NCBI GenBank assembly: GCA_002314195.1
Contig: DCCQ01000108.1
Span: 1 to 31,042 of the forward strand
Length of the DNA: 31,042 bases
Direction of reading: 5' to 3'
Source: Bacteroidales bacterium UBA1077
GTDB taxonomy: Bacteria; Bacteroidota; Bacteroidia; Bacteroidales; UBA932
Shown here: positions 16,211-24,536 of the stretch, piece by piece
How the letters are laid out: every line of letters starts with the position of its first letter
Numbering within the stretch: position 1 is the stretch's first letter
Made by a program: the position numbers and the translations under genes
Notes under the pieces: model-generated
Seen by the model: only the letters and a program-made list of their open reading frames with translations
What the model was told of the DNA's origin: nothing
Database searches by the model: none

Positions 16211-18961
16211 TCAGAAACCTCCACTGTTGCCTCCAAGCCCTCTGCTTCCGCCGCCTAAGCCTCCAAGTCCTCCTCCGCTGAATCCGCTTCTGTCGGAACC
16301 ACCGCCATTTCCGCCACCTCCGGACAGACCGGAACCGGCGCTGACGGCCCTGTTGGAGTTCGGTTGAAGGTAGAACGGCCAATATACACCGATCTTGAAT
16401 GCCATCTGTGTCCTGATGTAATGGTGGGCGCTGAAATAGTCAGCCTTGTCCATCGGCCATCCGTTGCCTATGTTCTCAAGTTTCACGAATATACATGCTC
16501 TTTTCCACTGAACATTGACAAACGCGTCGATGACCGGACCGTTGCTGTACTTTTCTTCTTTCTGATTGCAGAAAGCTCCGACGGCCGGATTCCAGACCGG
16601 TGAGTAGAACTTTGTGTTGTACCAGCCTTCCGCTCCAATCTGCATCTGCATGATGTTTTTCTTGACGTTCAACTGTAGGTAGAGCCTTGAGTTCAGGGCA
16701 AGGGTCGGCAGTGGAAGCACGTCCTCGTTTGAGGAAAGCTGGAAGAGAATCCTGTTGTCCAGATGCACTGGTCCGAGAACAAAATTCTTGTCGAGAGAGG
16801 CGCTAAGCACGCTCATCGGAGTGTTGTTCTGGCGTACTACCCCTGTCGAATCATAGTAAATGTTGCCGGAAAGCAGGGCGTAGCCGACCCGTGCTCCGAT
16901 TTTCCACCTCGGAACGCTCAGGCTTCCCTGAATTCTGGTCGTTGAGATCTTGCCGAAATCATTGTCCCATTTGAAGTGGTTGGAATAGTAATGTTGGTGG
17001 TAGTACTCAGGCTCCTCCAGAGATGTATCGAAGTGCACGTCCAGAGAGACCGGACTCTTTCTCGCCCTTCTGAACGGATAAATGTCGAATCTGGCGTTGG
17101 CTTTGACTGACAGGTCGTTCATCTGGTCTCCAAGGAAGACATAGTCGCCTGTAGCGTCCCAGTGGATGAAGTTTTTCAGCTGGCCTTCCACTCCGGCATA
17201 GACGAACGCGGAGTTCCAGACAGTGTTCACGGTTCCTTTAAGGAATGTAGGGTCCAGTGAACTGTAGCGGAGAATCCTGTTGCCGATTCCTCCGTTAAGT
17301 TTGGAGACGATGGCATCGTCCGCCCATGGCTGAAGTCTGAGGAACACCCTGTTTTCCAGTTTCATGACACTGACGGAGTCAAAAGAACTGGTCGGGTTGT
17401 AGTTGAAAACATCATTGTAAAACTTCCGTCCTGTGGCATCCGTGATATTGTCCTCGTAGGTTTTCTTGAACACGGAATACTCACTGCTGTGGCCGATGAA
17501 CGCTGTCGTGACACGGTTGTCTCCAAGTGTGTCCGCCGCTTCCCTCGCGGTTCTCCTTTCGGCCAGAATCCTGTCGATTGAATTTATCCTTGAAGTGTCC
17601 CCTGACGCGAATATGCTGTCTCTCAGCGCCTTGTCTATCTTCTTGTCTCGTATGTTCTTGATGAATGTGAACGGAATCCTGTACTGCTGATCCAGGAAAA
17701 AGGTATTCCTGATGATTGTGTTGGAGGCGTTGCTCAAGTTTATCGGGTACTCTCTGGCGTCGAGGGTCGTGTCCCTGACCATCGAGTTGTCGCTGGTTCC
17801 GCCGTTCTCCTTCCTGATGATCTTGTTGTGGATGTAGCCGGCGTGCATCATGTACTTCTTACCCAGATAATTGGTTGAGGCCACGAACGTCTTGTTGGTT
17901 GTCTTCTCGCCCTGCATGATGCCGTTCCCGCCGAAGCGGTCATATTCAAGGGTGAAATTCAGTTCAGGAAATATGTTCTGAGTCGTCAGAATGTGCAGGT
18001 TGTCAGACTCTTTCTGCGCGTTCGCGAAGATGGTTCCGAAATATGCCAGTTCTGTGTAAGGCGTCTTGGTGTTGTACATCGGGAGCGTCTTGGCAGAGTA
18101 AGTCCAGGACTCGTAAGGGTTGTAGAACGAGACTCCGTTCTCGCTGGTGCGGTTGAACCAGTTGTAGTACTGCAGAGCAGAGCCGGCAACGCCTAACCAC
18201 GTGGCGTTCACATCCTTGCGGTAGAACGGATAGTCGTGGAACCAATAGTTGTAGCTGGTGTCTGGCTGCCGGATGTCCATCTTGTGGAATTCCCGCTCGT
18301 GGGTCCACTGGATGATGCGCTTGTACTGAAGGGAATCAGGGATGGCGAAAGTTTCAAGAATCCTAGGAGTGGCCTCCTTGACGCTGTCCCTGTGGGCTTT
18401 GAGGCTGTCCTTCACATTCAGGATGCTGTCAGCGAGATGCTTCTTTATCTTTTCCTTTACCTCAAAGTCATATTTTTTTCTGTCAGTCTTTGAGAGTCCG
18501 GCGTACCATGCGTCAAAGGCGGCCTTCTTTCGGATGGCGGAATCAAGGTAGTAAAGAGAGTCAACCTTAGGCCAGTCTAATGAGTCCCCCGCCGTCTTCA
18601 ATGAGTCCACCACAATCCTGTGGGTCAGCGAGTCCAGTATCGCCACGTAGTACTTGTAGCGGAACGGGTCGATGTCTTTGAGAGAATCCGGCGGGAATAT
18701 GGTGTCTCTTGCGGTCAGGTGCGGTGTGGTGTCGATAGGAGCCAGAAACATGGATGTGTCTTCCTTCCCGGCTGTGGCATTGCCGATGAACTGGTTACGG
18801 TAGTGTATAGTGTCGGGCTGCAAAGGCCTGTCGGCCGAGACGAACCCATAACCAGGGTCGCCGGCTAAAGGACGGTTGCCCATACCGATGGCCTGAAGCG
18901 CGATAACGCACACCACCACCATCGGAAACCATATTCTTTTCAAAATCTCTTTCACTTTCAT
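16211..18961 (-). CDS. Putative outer-membrane porin (Bacteroidota Porin_10 type)
   Basis: 916 residues from the ATG at 18961. The frame continues to a GTG at 18985, but that codon overlaps the -7 box, and the ATG follows the leader gggaat directly. The signal/membrane segment is WFPMVVVCVIALQAIGMG (about 10-28). A charged, partly helical pre-barrel region (about 60-220) has many 'DSL' and 'KDSLKAHRDSVK' repeats. The barrel (about 225-870) contains the segments FDSVSVMKLENRVFLRLQPW and FVNVQWKRACIFVKLENIGN, typical of the family. The last 40 or so residues, after FYLQPNSNR, are almost only Gly and Ser and end in GGF. This is an odd end for a barrel, which normally closes with an aromatic strand. 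The function of the family is unknown; transport of small solutes is assumed. Confidence 0.85.
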   Translation of the reverse strand: MKVKEILKRIWFPMVVVCVIALQAIGMGNRPLAGDPGYGFVSADRPLQPDTIHYRNQFIGNATAGKEDTSMFLAPIDTTPHLTARDTIFPPDSLKDIDPFRYKYYVAILDSLTHRIVVDSLKTAGDSLDWPKVDSLYYLDSAIRKKAAFDAWYAGLSKTDRKKYDFEVKEKIKKHLADSILNVKDSLKAHRDSVKEATPRILETFAIPDSLQYKRIIQWTHEREFHKMDIRQPDTSYNYWFHDYPFYRKDVNATWLGVAGSALQYYNWFNRTSENGVSFYNPYESWTYSAKTLPMYNTKTPYTELAYFGTIFANAQKESDNLHILTTQNIFPELNFTLEYDRFGGNGIMQGEKTTNKTFVASTNYLGKKYMMHAGYIHNKIIRKENGGTSDNSMVRDTTLDAREYPINLSNASNTIIRNTFFLDQQYRIPFTFIKNIRDKKIDKALRDSIFASGDTSRINSIDRILAERRTAREAADTLGDNRVTTAFIGHSSEYSVFKKTYEDNITDATGRKFYNDVFNYNPTSSFDSVSVMKLENRVFLRLQPWADDAIVSKLNGGIGNRILRYSSLDPTFLKGTVNTVWNSAFVYAGVEGQLKNFIHWDATGDYVFLGDQMNDLSVKANARFDIYPFRRARKSPVSLDVHFDTSLEEPEYYHQHYYSNHFKWDNDFGKISTTRIQGSLSVPRWKIGARVGYALLSGNIYYDSTGVVRQNNTPMSVLSASLDKNFVLGPVHLDNRILFQLSSNEDVLPLPTLALNSRLYLQLNVKKNIMQMQIGAEGWYNTKFYSPVWNPAVGAFCNQKEEKYSNGPVIDAFVNVQWKRACIFVKLENIGNGWPMDKADYFSAHHYIRTQMAFKIGVYWPFYLQPNSNRAVSAGSGLSGGGGNGGGSDRSGFSGGGLGGLGGGSRGLGGNSGGF

Positions 18962-18984
18962 ATTCCCTAAAGGGTACAATCTCA

Positions 18985-19016
18985 CAAATTTACTGTTTTT
19001 CCGCTATTCCCACAAA
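18985..19016 (-). promoter_or_regulatory. Promoter of the porin-transglycosylase operon
   Basis: On the minus strand: TTTG (plus coordinates 19013-19016), a 20-nt spacer, then TAAATTTG (18985-18992), an exact match to the Bacteroidota consensus with the ideal spacing. The ATG at 18961 lies 23 nt further on. This supports the choice of the ATG over the GTG at 18985. Confidence 0.75.
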
Positions 19017-19042
19017 TTCAGTGCTAAGGTGCCTCGAAGGTG

Positions 19043-19077
19043 CCTCGGGGGCGAATATGCCATTTCCGCCCCCGAGG
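19043..19077. repeat. Perfect hairpin repeat D
   Basis: CCTCGGGGGCG (19043-19053) and CGCCCCCGAGG (19067-19077) are perfectly complementary over 11 bp around a 13-nt loop that contains GAATAT. It has the same 27-nt core length as repeats A-C. A direct repeat GGTGCCTCG (19028-19036 and 19039-19047) leads into it. It lies between two divergent promoters and not at a gene end, which argues against a terminator role. Confidence 0.75.
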
Positions 19078-19096
19078 TTCCTGAAATTTGGATGTA

Positions 19097-19125
19097 CGGG
19101 TGCGAAAATCAGGAATTCGCACCCG
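19097..19125. repeat. Perfect hairpin repeat E
   Basis: CGGGTGCGAA (19097-19106) and TTCGCACCCG (19116-19125) pair over 10 bp around a 9-nt loop. It ends 6 nt before the -33 element of the glycogen operon promoter and 20 nt after hairpin D. With D it forms a pair in the divergent region, where a regulator or nucleoid protein could bind, or which could be a REP-type element. Confidence 0.75.
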
Positions 19126-19131
19126 GGAACC

Positions 19132-19163
19132 TTTGCTGATATTCAATATAATTAGTATCTTTA
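19132..19163 (+). promoter_or_regulatory. Promoter of the glycogen operon
   Basis: TTTG at 19132-19135, a 20-nt spacer, then TATCTTTA at 19156-19163 (one mismatch to TAnnTTTG). The glgB ATG lies 22 nt downstream of the -7 box. Spacing and boxes fit the Bacteroidota housekeeping sigma factor. It is the best-supported plus-strand promoter in the window and probably drives the genes from glgB to ribF. Confidence 0.75.
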
Positions 19164-19185
19164 TTGTTGCAAATCGAGTCAAACC

Positions 19186-21183
19186 ATGAATAAGAAACTC
19201 TGGATATATGACGCAGACCCGTACCTTAAGCCATTCCAAGCGGCGATCGAGGCGCGGCACAAGAGGATTGTTGACGCGGCGGAGAAGATGACTGGAGCTG
19301 GAGTCGAAGGACTTGCCTCCAGTGTCAACAACCATCTCTACTACGGATTGCACAAGTGCGCGGACGGCTCTTGGGTGATTCGGGAGTGGGCTCCGAACGC
19401 CAGTAGGATCTATCTGATTGGTGAGTTCAACAACTGGAAGCGCACATCGGCCTACGAGTTCAAGCCGGCCGGAAACGGCAACTGGGAGTTGAAAATTGAC
19501 TCCATGTTCCTCAGCCACGGAGAGTTGTACAAGTTGTTCATAGAATGGCCCGGTGGAGGTGGCGAGAGGATTCCGGCCTACTGTACCAGGTTGGTGCAGG
19601 ATGACGAGACGAAGGTTTTCTGCGCCCAGGTCTGGGATCCCGCTCAGGAATATTCTTGGAAGAACGACAGGGTGTTGCGTAGGCCGCATCCGCTGATCTA
19701 CGAGTGCCACATCGGGATGAGCTCTGAGGAACGCAAGGTCTCCACATTCGGCGAGTTCCGGGAGAATGTGCTGCCGAGGATCAAGAGGCTTGGCTACGAC
19801 ACGATCCAGATAATGGCTCTTCAGGAGCACCCGTACTACGGCTCATTCGGCTATCAGGTGTCGAACTTCTTCGCGCTGAGCTCGCGTTTCGGCACGCCGG
19901 AGGAGTTCAAGGAACTGGTGGACACCGCACACGGAATGGGAATCGCTGTCGTGATGGATATAGTACATTCGCATAGTTGCAGCAATGAGAATGAGGGCCT
20001 TAGCCTGTTTGATGGCCGTGATGACCTCTATTTTTACAAAGGCCCGCAGGGCCATCATCCGGCATGGGGTTCCCGTTGCTTCGACTACGGAAAGGATGAG
20101 GTCGTGCGTTTTCTCCTGAGCGACTGCAAGTTCTGGATGGAGGAATATCATCTCGACGGCTTCCGTTTCGATGGCGTGACGAGCATGATTTACTGGGATC
20201 ATGGGCTTGGAAAAGATTTTAACGGCTACGAGCCGTACTTCGACTCAGGAGTCGATGAGAACGCCGTGACCTACTTGGGATTGGCCAACCTGCTTATACG
20301 CCAGATCAAGCCGGAGGCCATCACGATTGCCGAGGATGTGAGCGGAATGGCCGGCCTGGCGGCTCCGTTCGATGCCGGAGGAGTCGGTTTCGGTTTCAGA
20401 ATGGCGATGGGTGTGGCCGACCACTGGATCAAGTGGACCAAAGAAAAGAAGGACGAGGAATGGAGTCCTGGAGAGATTTGGTACGAGCTGACCAACAAGC
20501 GGGCCGATGAAAAGACCATCAGCTACGCGGAATGCCACGATCAGGCTCTTGTCGGGGACAAAACCTTGATATTCAGACTTCTCGATAAGGAGATGTATTT
20601 TTCCATGAATATGGACTCGAAGAATCCGGTGGTGGACAGGGGCATTGCCCTGCATAAGCTTATCCGTCTTGTGACTCTCGGCACGGCCGGGGGCGGGTAC
20701 CTCAATTTCATGGGTAACGAGTTCGGTCATCCGGAATGGATAGATTTCCCGAGGGAAGGGAACGGATGGAGCTACGAACACGCCCGCCGGATGTGGTCGC
20801 TTGCTGACAACGGACTGTTGAGATACCATTGTCTTGAAAGCTTTGACAAGGCGATGATCCATCTTGTAAAACGATACGGCGCGCTTGCGTCAAGACCTGA
20901 GCTTCTTCGGGCCGATGAAGAAAAGAAAATCTTGATATTCAGGCGTAAAAACCTTATCTTTGCACTGAATTTCAATCCTGTAGGGTCGTTCGCCGACTAT
21001 GCGTTTCCGGCTCCGTCCGGGCGTTATGTAAAGGTTCTCGACTCTGACTCCAAGGAGTTTGATGGATTCGCGAGGCTCGAAAACGATGGGGAGCATGTGA
21101 CGGTCGATGGCTGTCTGAGCCTCTACCTTCCGAGCCGTTGCGCTCTTGTGCTGATTGAAAAGGGGAGGGGTAACGTGGATTGA
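19186..21183 (+). CDS. glgB: 1,4-alpha-glucan branching enzyme (eukaryote-like GH13_8)
   Basis: 665 residues. GlgB cuts an alpha-1,4 chain and rejoins it through an alpha-1,6 bond to branch glycogen. It has a CBM48-like N-terminal domain (about 40-135, WVIREWAPNASRIYLIGEFN) and a GH13 barrel with nucleophile Asp329 (DGFRFDGVT), acid/base Glu383 (IAEDVSG) and Asp452 (AECHDQAL), plus an all-beta C-terminal domain. The segments GMGIAVVMDIVHSHSCSNE and NEFGHPEWIDFPREGNGWSY resemble plant, fungal and animal branching enzymes (GH13_8) more than E. coli GlgB. First gene of the operon. 106 nt separate it from the debranching gene. Confidence 0.96.
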   Translation: MNKKLWIYDADPYLKPFQAAIEARHKRIVDAAEKMTGAGVEGLASSVNNHLYYGLHKCADGSWVIREWAPNASRIYLIGEFNNWKRTSAYEFKPAGNGNWELKIDSMFLSHGELYKLFIEWPGGGGERIPAYCTRLVQDDETKVFCAQVWDPAQEYSWKNDRVLRRPHPLIYECHIGMSSEERKVSTFGEFRENVLPRIKRLGYDTIQIMALQEHPYYGSFGYQVSNFFALSSRFGTPEEFKELVDTAHGMGIAVVMDIVHSHSCSNENEGLSLFDGRDDLYFYKGPQGHHPAWGSRCFDYGKDEVVRFLLSDCKFWMEEYHLDGFRFDGVTSMIYWDHGLGKDFNGYEPYFDSGVDENAVTYLGLANLLIRQIKPEAITIAEDVSGMAGLAAPFDAGGVGFGFRMAMGVADHWIKWTKEKKDEEWSPGEIWYELTNKRADEKTISYAECHDQALVGDKTLIFRLLDKEMYFSMNMDSKNPVVDRGIALHKLIRLVTLGTAGGGYLNFMGNEFGHPEWIDFPREGNGWSYEHARRMWSLADNGLLRYHCLESFDKAMIHLVKRYGALASRPELLRADEEKKILIFRRKNLIFALNFNPVGSFADYAFPAPSGRYVKVLDSDSKEFDGFARLENDGEHVTVDGCLSLYLPSRCALVLIEKGRGNVD

Positions 21184-21191
21184 TGAAGGCT

Positions 21192-21240
21192 GGCAATCAG
21201 TTTTGAACGTGAGATAAGGTAATATTCATTGGTGATTGCC
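21192..21240 (+). other. Hairpin between glgB and the debranching gene
   Basis: GGCAATCA (21192-21199) is complementary to TGATTGCC (21233-21240), an 8-bp stem with a 33-nt loop that holds an ATATTC motif. There is no T-run after it, so it is not an obvious terminator. It could stabilise or separate message segments within the operon. I see no convincing promoter in this 106-nt gap. Confidence 0.4.
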
Positions 21241-21289
21241 TCCGAGCGAGAGTTGAAGTGAATGAAGGAATATAAAATTTAACCGATAT

Positions 21290-23227
21290 ATGGCTTTTTT
21301 GAAGTTCAACAAGTCTGAGTTGGTCAACCTGTCATATTCATTGAAGAGGGAGATCATCTGTGCCAACAAGACTGGCGCCTACTGCAACACTTCCATAGTG
21401 ACTTGTAACACAAGGCGCTATCATGGCCTGCTGGCAGTGCCGGTTGACGCTTTCGGAGGCAGGACGCACCTGCTCCTGTCCTCTTTGGATGAAAGCCTCA
21501 TCCTTAATGGAAAACAGTTCAATCTGGGTATCCACTGCTACGGTAATGTCTATGAGCCGCGCGGCCACAAGTACATCATCGATTTCGAGGCTGACCCAGT
21601 CCCTAAAATCACCTATAAGGTCGGGGAGATTGTGTTCACGAAAAGCATACTGCTCGTGCCGGATTCCGATCAGGTCATGATACGTTTCGACCTGGTTCAC
21701 GCTCCGGCTAAGGTAAGGCTGCTTCTGACCCCGTTCCTGGCTTTCCGTGACATCCATGCGTTGACGGAGGAGAACCCGAACGCCAGGACCGAGGGCTGGG
21801 AGATTCCGAACGGTATGGCGTTCAACCTCTACGAGGGCTTCCCGGACCTGGACATGCAGTTCAACACGAAGGATGTCTACTTTGTGACAGCACCGTGCTG
21901 GTACAAAGGCGTGACCTATTCCGACGAATATCGCCGCGGGTTCGCCTGCAAGGAGGATCTCTATGTTCCCGGACATTTTGAGACGGAGATGAAGCCCGGT
22001 GACGCGGTCGTGTTCTCCGCTTCCGTGGATCTGACCACCCCATCCGGACTCAAGAGAAAATTTGACTCATACGTGGCCAAGGCCGCGAAGATCACCACCT
22101 GCCATGAGCAGCTTGTGCACTGCGCTGACCTGCTGAAGCAGGACCGAGGAGGTCACAAGATGATAACGGCGGGATTCTCATGGCTTTACACCGGACTGTT
22201 GAGGGAGACTCTGGAGGCTCTTCCGGGACTTACCCTCTACGCCACCGGTGACAAGGCCGAGTTCGAGGAGATTCTCGACAACCTGATCTCCGACAACCAG
22301 GAGCGTCTTTTCCACAAGACGACTCAGGTCGAGGCTCCGCTCAGGCTGGCGTATGCCCTTGACCGCTACATTGAGTTCGGGGCAGATCCCAAGGCTGTCT
22401 GGAAGAAATACGGCACGGTGATCAAAGGCATCCTTGAAAGCTACCTGCCTGGCAAGCGGGCCGAGGTCGCTATGCAGCCGAACGGACTTCTCTGGGCGCA
22501 GCTTGATCATTGGGCCCTCTCTTGGATGAACACTTACGTGAACGGAAATCCTGTGACGGAAAGAGCCGGCTATCAGGTGGAGACGAACGCTCTATGGTTC
22601 CAGTCCATCCTGTTCGCCGTGACGATGGAACGGAAATATTCCACGTCGGACAGTGCTTTCATCAATGAATGGTCCCACATTCTGGATCTTGTCCGCGCGA
22701 ATTTCCAGAACACATTCTGGAACGCCCGTGCCGGCTATCTCGCTGACTATGTGGATAACGCCGGGCAGCGCCTTGAGGTCCGCCCGAATATGCTCTATGC
22801 CCTTGTGGGTGAGGATATCCCTGTTGAGCCAGAGGTGGCTCAAAGAGTACTGCAGGTGATTGACAACGAACTTGTGACAAGAAGGGGAATCCGTACGCTT
22901 TCACCTCGTCATCCAGAGTATAAAGGTGTCTATGAGGGTTCACAGACAGACAGGGATCTGGCATACTACAACGGATGCTGTCTGCCGTTTCTGCTTGGCC
23001 CGTACTGTGAGGTCTGCTTCAAGATGAAGGGACCGGCTTTTCTGAACAAGGCCCAGTGGCTCGTCAACGGCTTCTATGAGGATCTTAACAAGCACGGTGT
23101 CGGAGCGTTCTCTGAGCTCTACGATGGAGATCCGCCTCACGAGCCTCACGGGGCGATTTCGTCGGCATTGAGCACCGCGGCCTTGTTGGAAGTGGAGTAT
23201 CTTAAGGATAAATACAAAGAGAAGTAG
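21290..23227 (+). CDS. Glycogen debranching enzyme (amylo-alpha-1,6-glucosidase, GDE_N/GDE_C)
   Basis: 645 residues. The N-terminal domain (about 5-230) has the family start GAYCNTSIVTCNTRRYHGLL, close to the usual 'G-G-Y-x-S-S-T-x-x-x-x-N-T-R-R-Y-H-G-L-L'. The C-terminal (alpha/alpha)6 domain (about 280-640) contains QVEAPLRLAYALDRYIEFG, the segment AMQPNGLLWAQLDHWALSWM and the closing FSELYDGDPPHEPHGAISSA, the signature region of bacterial GDE (GH133). It hydrolyses alpha-1,6 branch stubs of glycogen. The GT4 gene follows after 4 nt, so the two are tightly coupled. It is complete and of typical length. Confidence 0.93.
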   Translation: MAFLKFNKSELVNLSYSLKREIICANKTGAYCNTSIVTCNTRRYHGLLAVPVDAFGGRTHLLLSSLDESLILNGKQFNLGIHCYGNVYEPRGHKYIIDFEADPVPKITYKVGEIVFTKSILLVPDSDQVMIRFDLVHAPAKVRLLLTPFLAFRDIHALTEENPNARTEGWEIPNGMAFNLYEGFPDLDMQFNTKDVYFVTAPCWYKGVTYSDEYRRGFACKEDLYVPGHFETEMKPGDAVVFSASVDLTTPSGLKRKFDSYVAKAAKITTCHEQLVHCADLLKQDRGGHKMITAGFSWLYTGLLRETLEALPGLTLYATGDKAEFEEILDNLISDNQERLFHKTTQVEAPLRLAYALDRYIEFGADPKAVWKKYGTVIKGILESYLPGKRAEVAMQPNGLLWAQLDHWALSWMNTYVNGNPVTERAGYQVETNALWFQSILFAVTMERKYSTSDSAFINEWSHILDLVRANFQNTFWNARAGYLADYVDNAGQRLEVRPNMLYALVGEDIPVEPEVAQRVLQVIDNELVTRRGIRTLSPRHPEYKGVYEGSQTDRDLAYYNGCCLPFLLGPYCEVCFKMKGPAFLNKAQWLVNGFYEDLNKHGVGAFSELYDGDPPHEPHGAISSALSTAALLEVEYLKDKYKEK

Positions 23228-23231
23228 GAAT

Positions 23232-24527
23232 ATGAGAGTTTTGATGTTTGGATGGGAGTTCCCTCCCCACATCGCAGGAGGACTCGGAACAGCTTGCTAC
23301 GGTATCGTCAAAGGATTGGCTTACAATGGGGTCCGGACTCTTTTTGTGATGCCGTCCGCTTCCGGGGACGAGGACCGGAGCGCCGCTAAGATCATCAACG
23401 CCAGCGATGTTCCGGTTGAGTCTGTCGGCTCGACTGTCGATGAGTTCCTGGACAAGGTGAAGTTCGTGCGCATCGGCTCGAACATGATCCCGTACGTTGA
23501 TCCGGAGGAGTTCCACGAGATGGTGGAGTCCGAGCGCAGGCTCCAGAGCGAGAATCTGGCAAAGTGCATCGGCACCAAGTTCCGTTTCTCAGGCCGCTAT
23601 GGCTCCAATCTGATGGAAGAGGTTGCCCACTACGCTATGGTCGGAGGCACTATTGCCATGGAGCACAAGGATGAGTTCGACATCATCCACGCCCACGACT
23701 GGCTGACCTATCTGGCCGGAATCGCCGCCAAGGAACTGACTGGAAAGCCGTTGGTCGTTCATGTTCATGCGACTTCATTCGACAGGGGCACTGAAGATCA
23801 GATTGACAGCCGTGTCTATGACATCGAGAAGAGGGGCATGATGGCCGCCGACAAGGTGATCGCGGTCAGCGACCTCACGAGAAATATTGTCATTAATAAA
23901 TACGGGATTGATCCTGAGAAGGTTGTGACTGTCCACAATGCCGTGGACTTCAGCGGCCGGGAAAACATCAAGGTCGAGAGGGGAGTGCGTGACAAGGTCG
24001 TCACCTTCCTCGGCAGGATCACCTTCCAGAAAGGGCCTGAATATTTCATCGAGGCCGCGGCCAAGGTTCTCAAGAGGACCACGGGTGTGCGTTTCGTGAT
24101 GGCCGGAAGCGGGGACATGATGAACCGCTGCATCCGTCACGTCGCCAAGTTGGGAATATCCGACCGTTTCCATTTCACGGGATTCCTTCGCGGTGCGGAG
24201 GTGCAGAAGATGTTCGCGATGTCGGATGTGTACATAATGCCTTCGGTGTCAGAGCCTTTTGGAATATCTCCGCTTGAGGCCATGCGTTCCAACGTGCCGG
24301 CCATCATCTCCAACCAGTCCGGAGCCGCCGAGGTTCTGAAATATGCGTTCAAGGTGGATTTCTGGGATGTTGATGCTATGGCTGACGACATCTATGCTCT
24401 TCTAAAGTACCCTGCTTTGGCCGATTTCGCCGCCAGGGAGGGCTATGAGGAGGTCAACCGCCTGAAATGGAACATCGCCACGGCGAAACTTAAGAATATC
24501 TATGAATCTGTTGTTAACAATAAATAA
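23232..24527 (+). CDS. GT4 family glycosyltransferase of the glycogen operon
   Basis: 431 residues with a GT-B fold. The start VLMFGWEFPPHIAGGLGTAC is like starch synthase and other GT4 enzymes, with the donor loop GGLG. HAHDWLT, the segment FLGRITFQKGPEYFIEAA and the E-x7-E motif (Glu341 and Glu349 in EPFGISPLE) are present. The donor is a nucleotide sugar, and the operon suggests an alpha-glucan product. It could be a second glycogen synthase, a primer-making enzyme or a maltosyl-type transferase; the sequence does not decide. The start codon lies within ggaatATG, 4 nt after the previous stop. Confidence 0.88.
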   Translation: MRVLMFGWEFPPHIAGGLGTACYGIVKGLAYNGVRTLFVMPSASGDEDRSAAKIINASDVPVESVGSTVDEFLDKVKFVRIGSNMIPYVDPEEFHEMVESERRLQSENLAKCIGTKFRFSGRYGSNLMEEVAHYAMVGGTIAMEHKDEFDIIHAHDWLTYLAGIAAKELTGKPLVVHVHATSFDRGTEDQIDSRVYDIEKRGMMAADKVIAVSDLTRNIVINKYGIDPEKVVTVHNAVDFSGRENIKVERGVRDKVVTFLGRITFQKGPEYFIEAAAKVLKRTTGVRFVMAGSGDMMNRCIRHVAKLGISDRFHFTGFLRGAEVQKMFAMSDVYIMPSVSEPFGISPLEAMRSNVPAIISNQSGAAEVLKYAFKVDFWDVDAMADDIYALLKYPALADFAAREGYEEVNRLKWNIATAKLKNIYESVVNNK

Positions 24528-24536
24528 GGGAATATT

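Noticed and set aside
16209..16382. 58-residue Arg/Trp-rich N-terminal extension of the transglycosylase frame
   Set aside because: It is the porin's glycine-rich tail read in another frame; the ATG at 16208 gives a proper membrane anchor and a 2-nt coupling to the porin stop.
21200..21289. Internal promoter before the debranching gene
   Set aside because: TTTTG is present near 21201 but no TAnnTTTG lies at the right distance.
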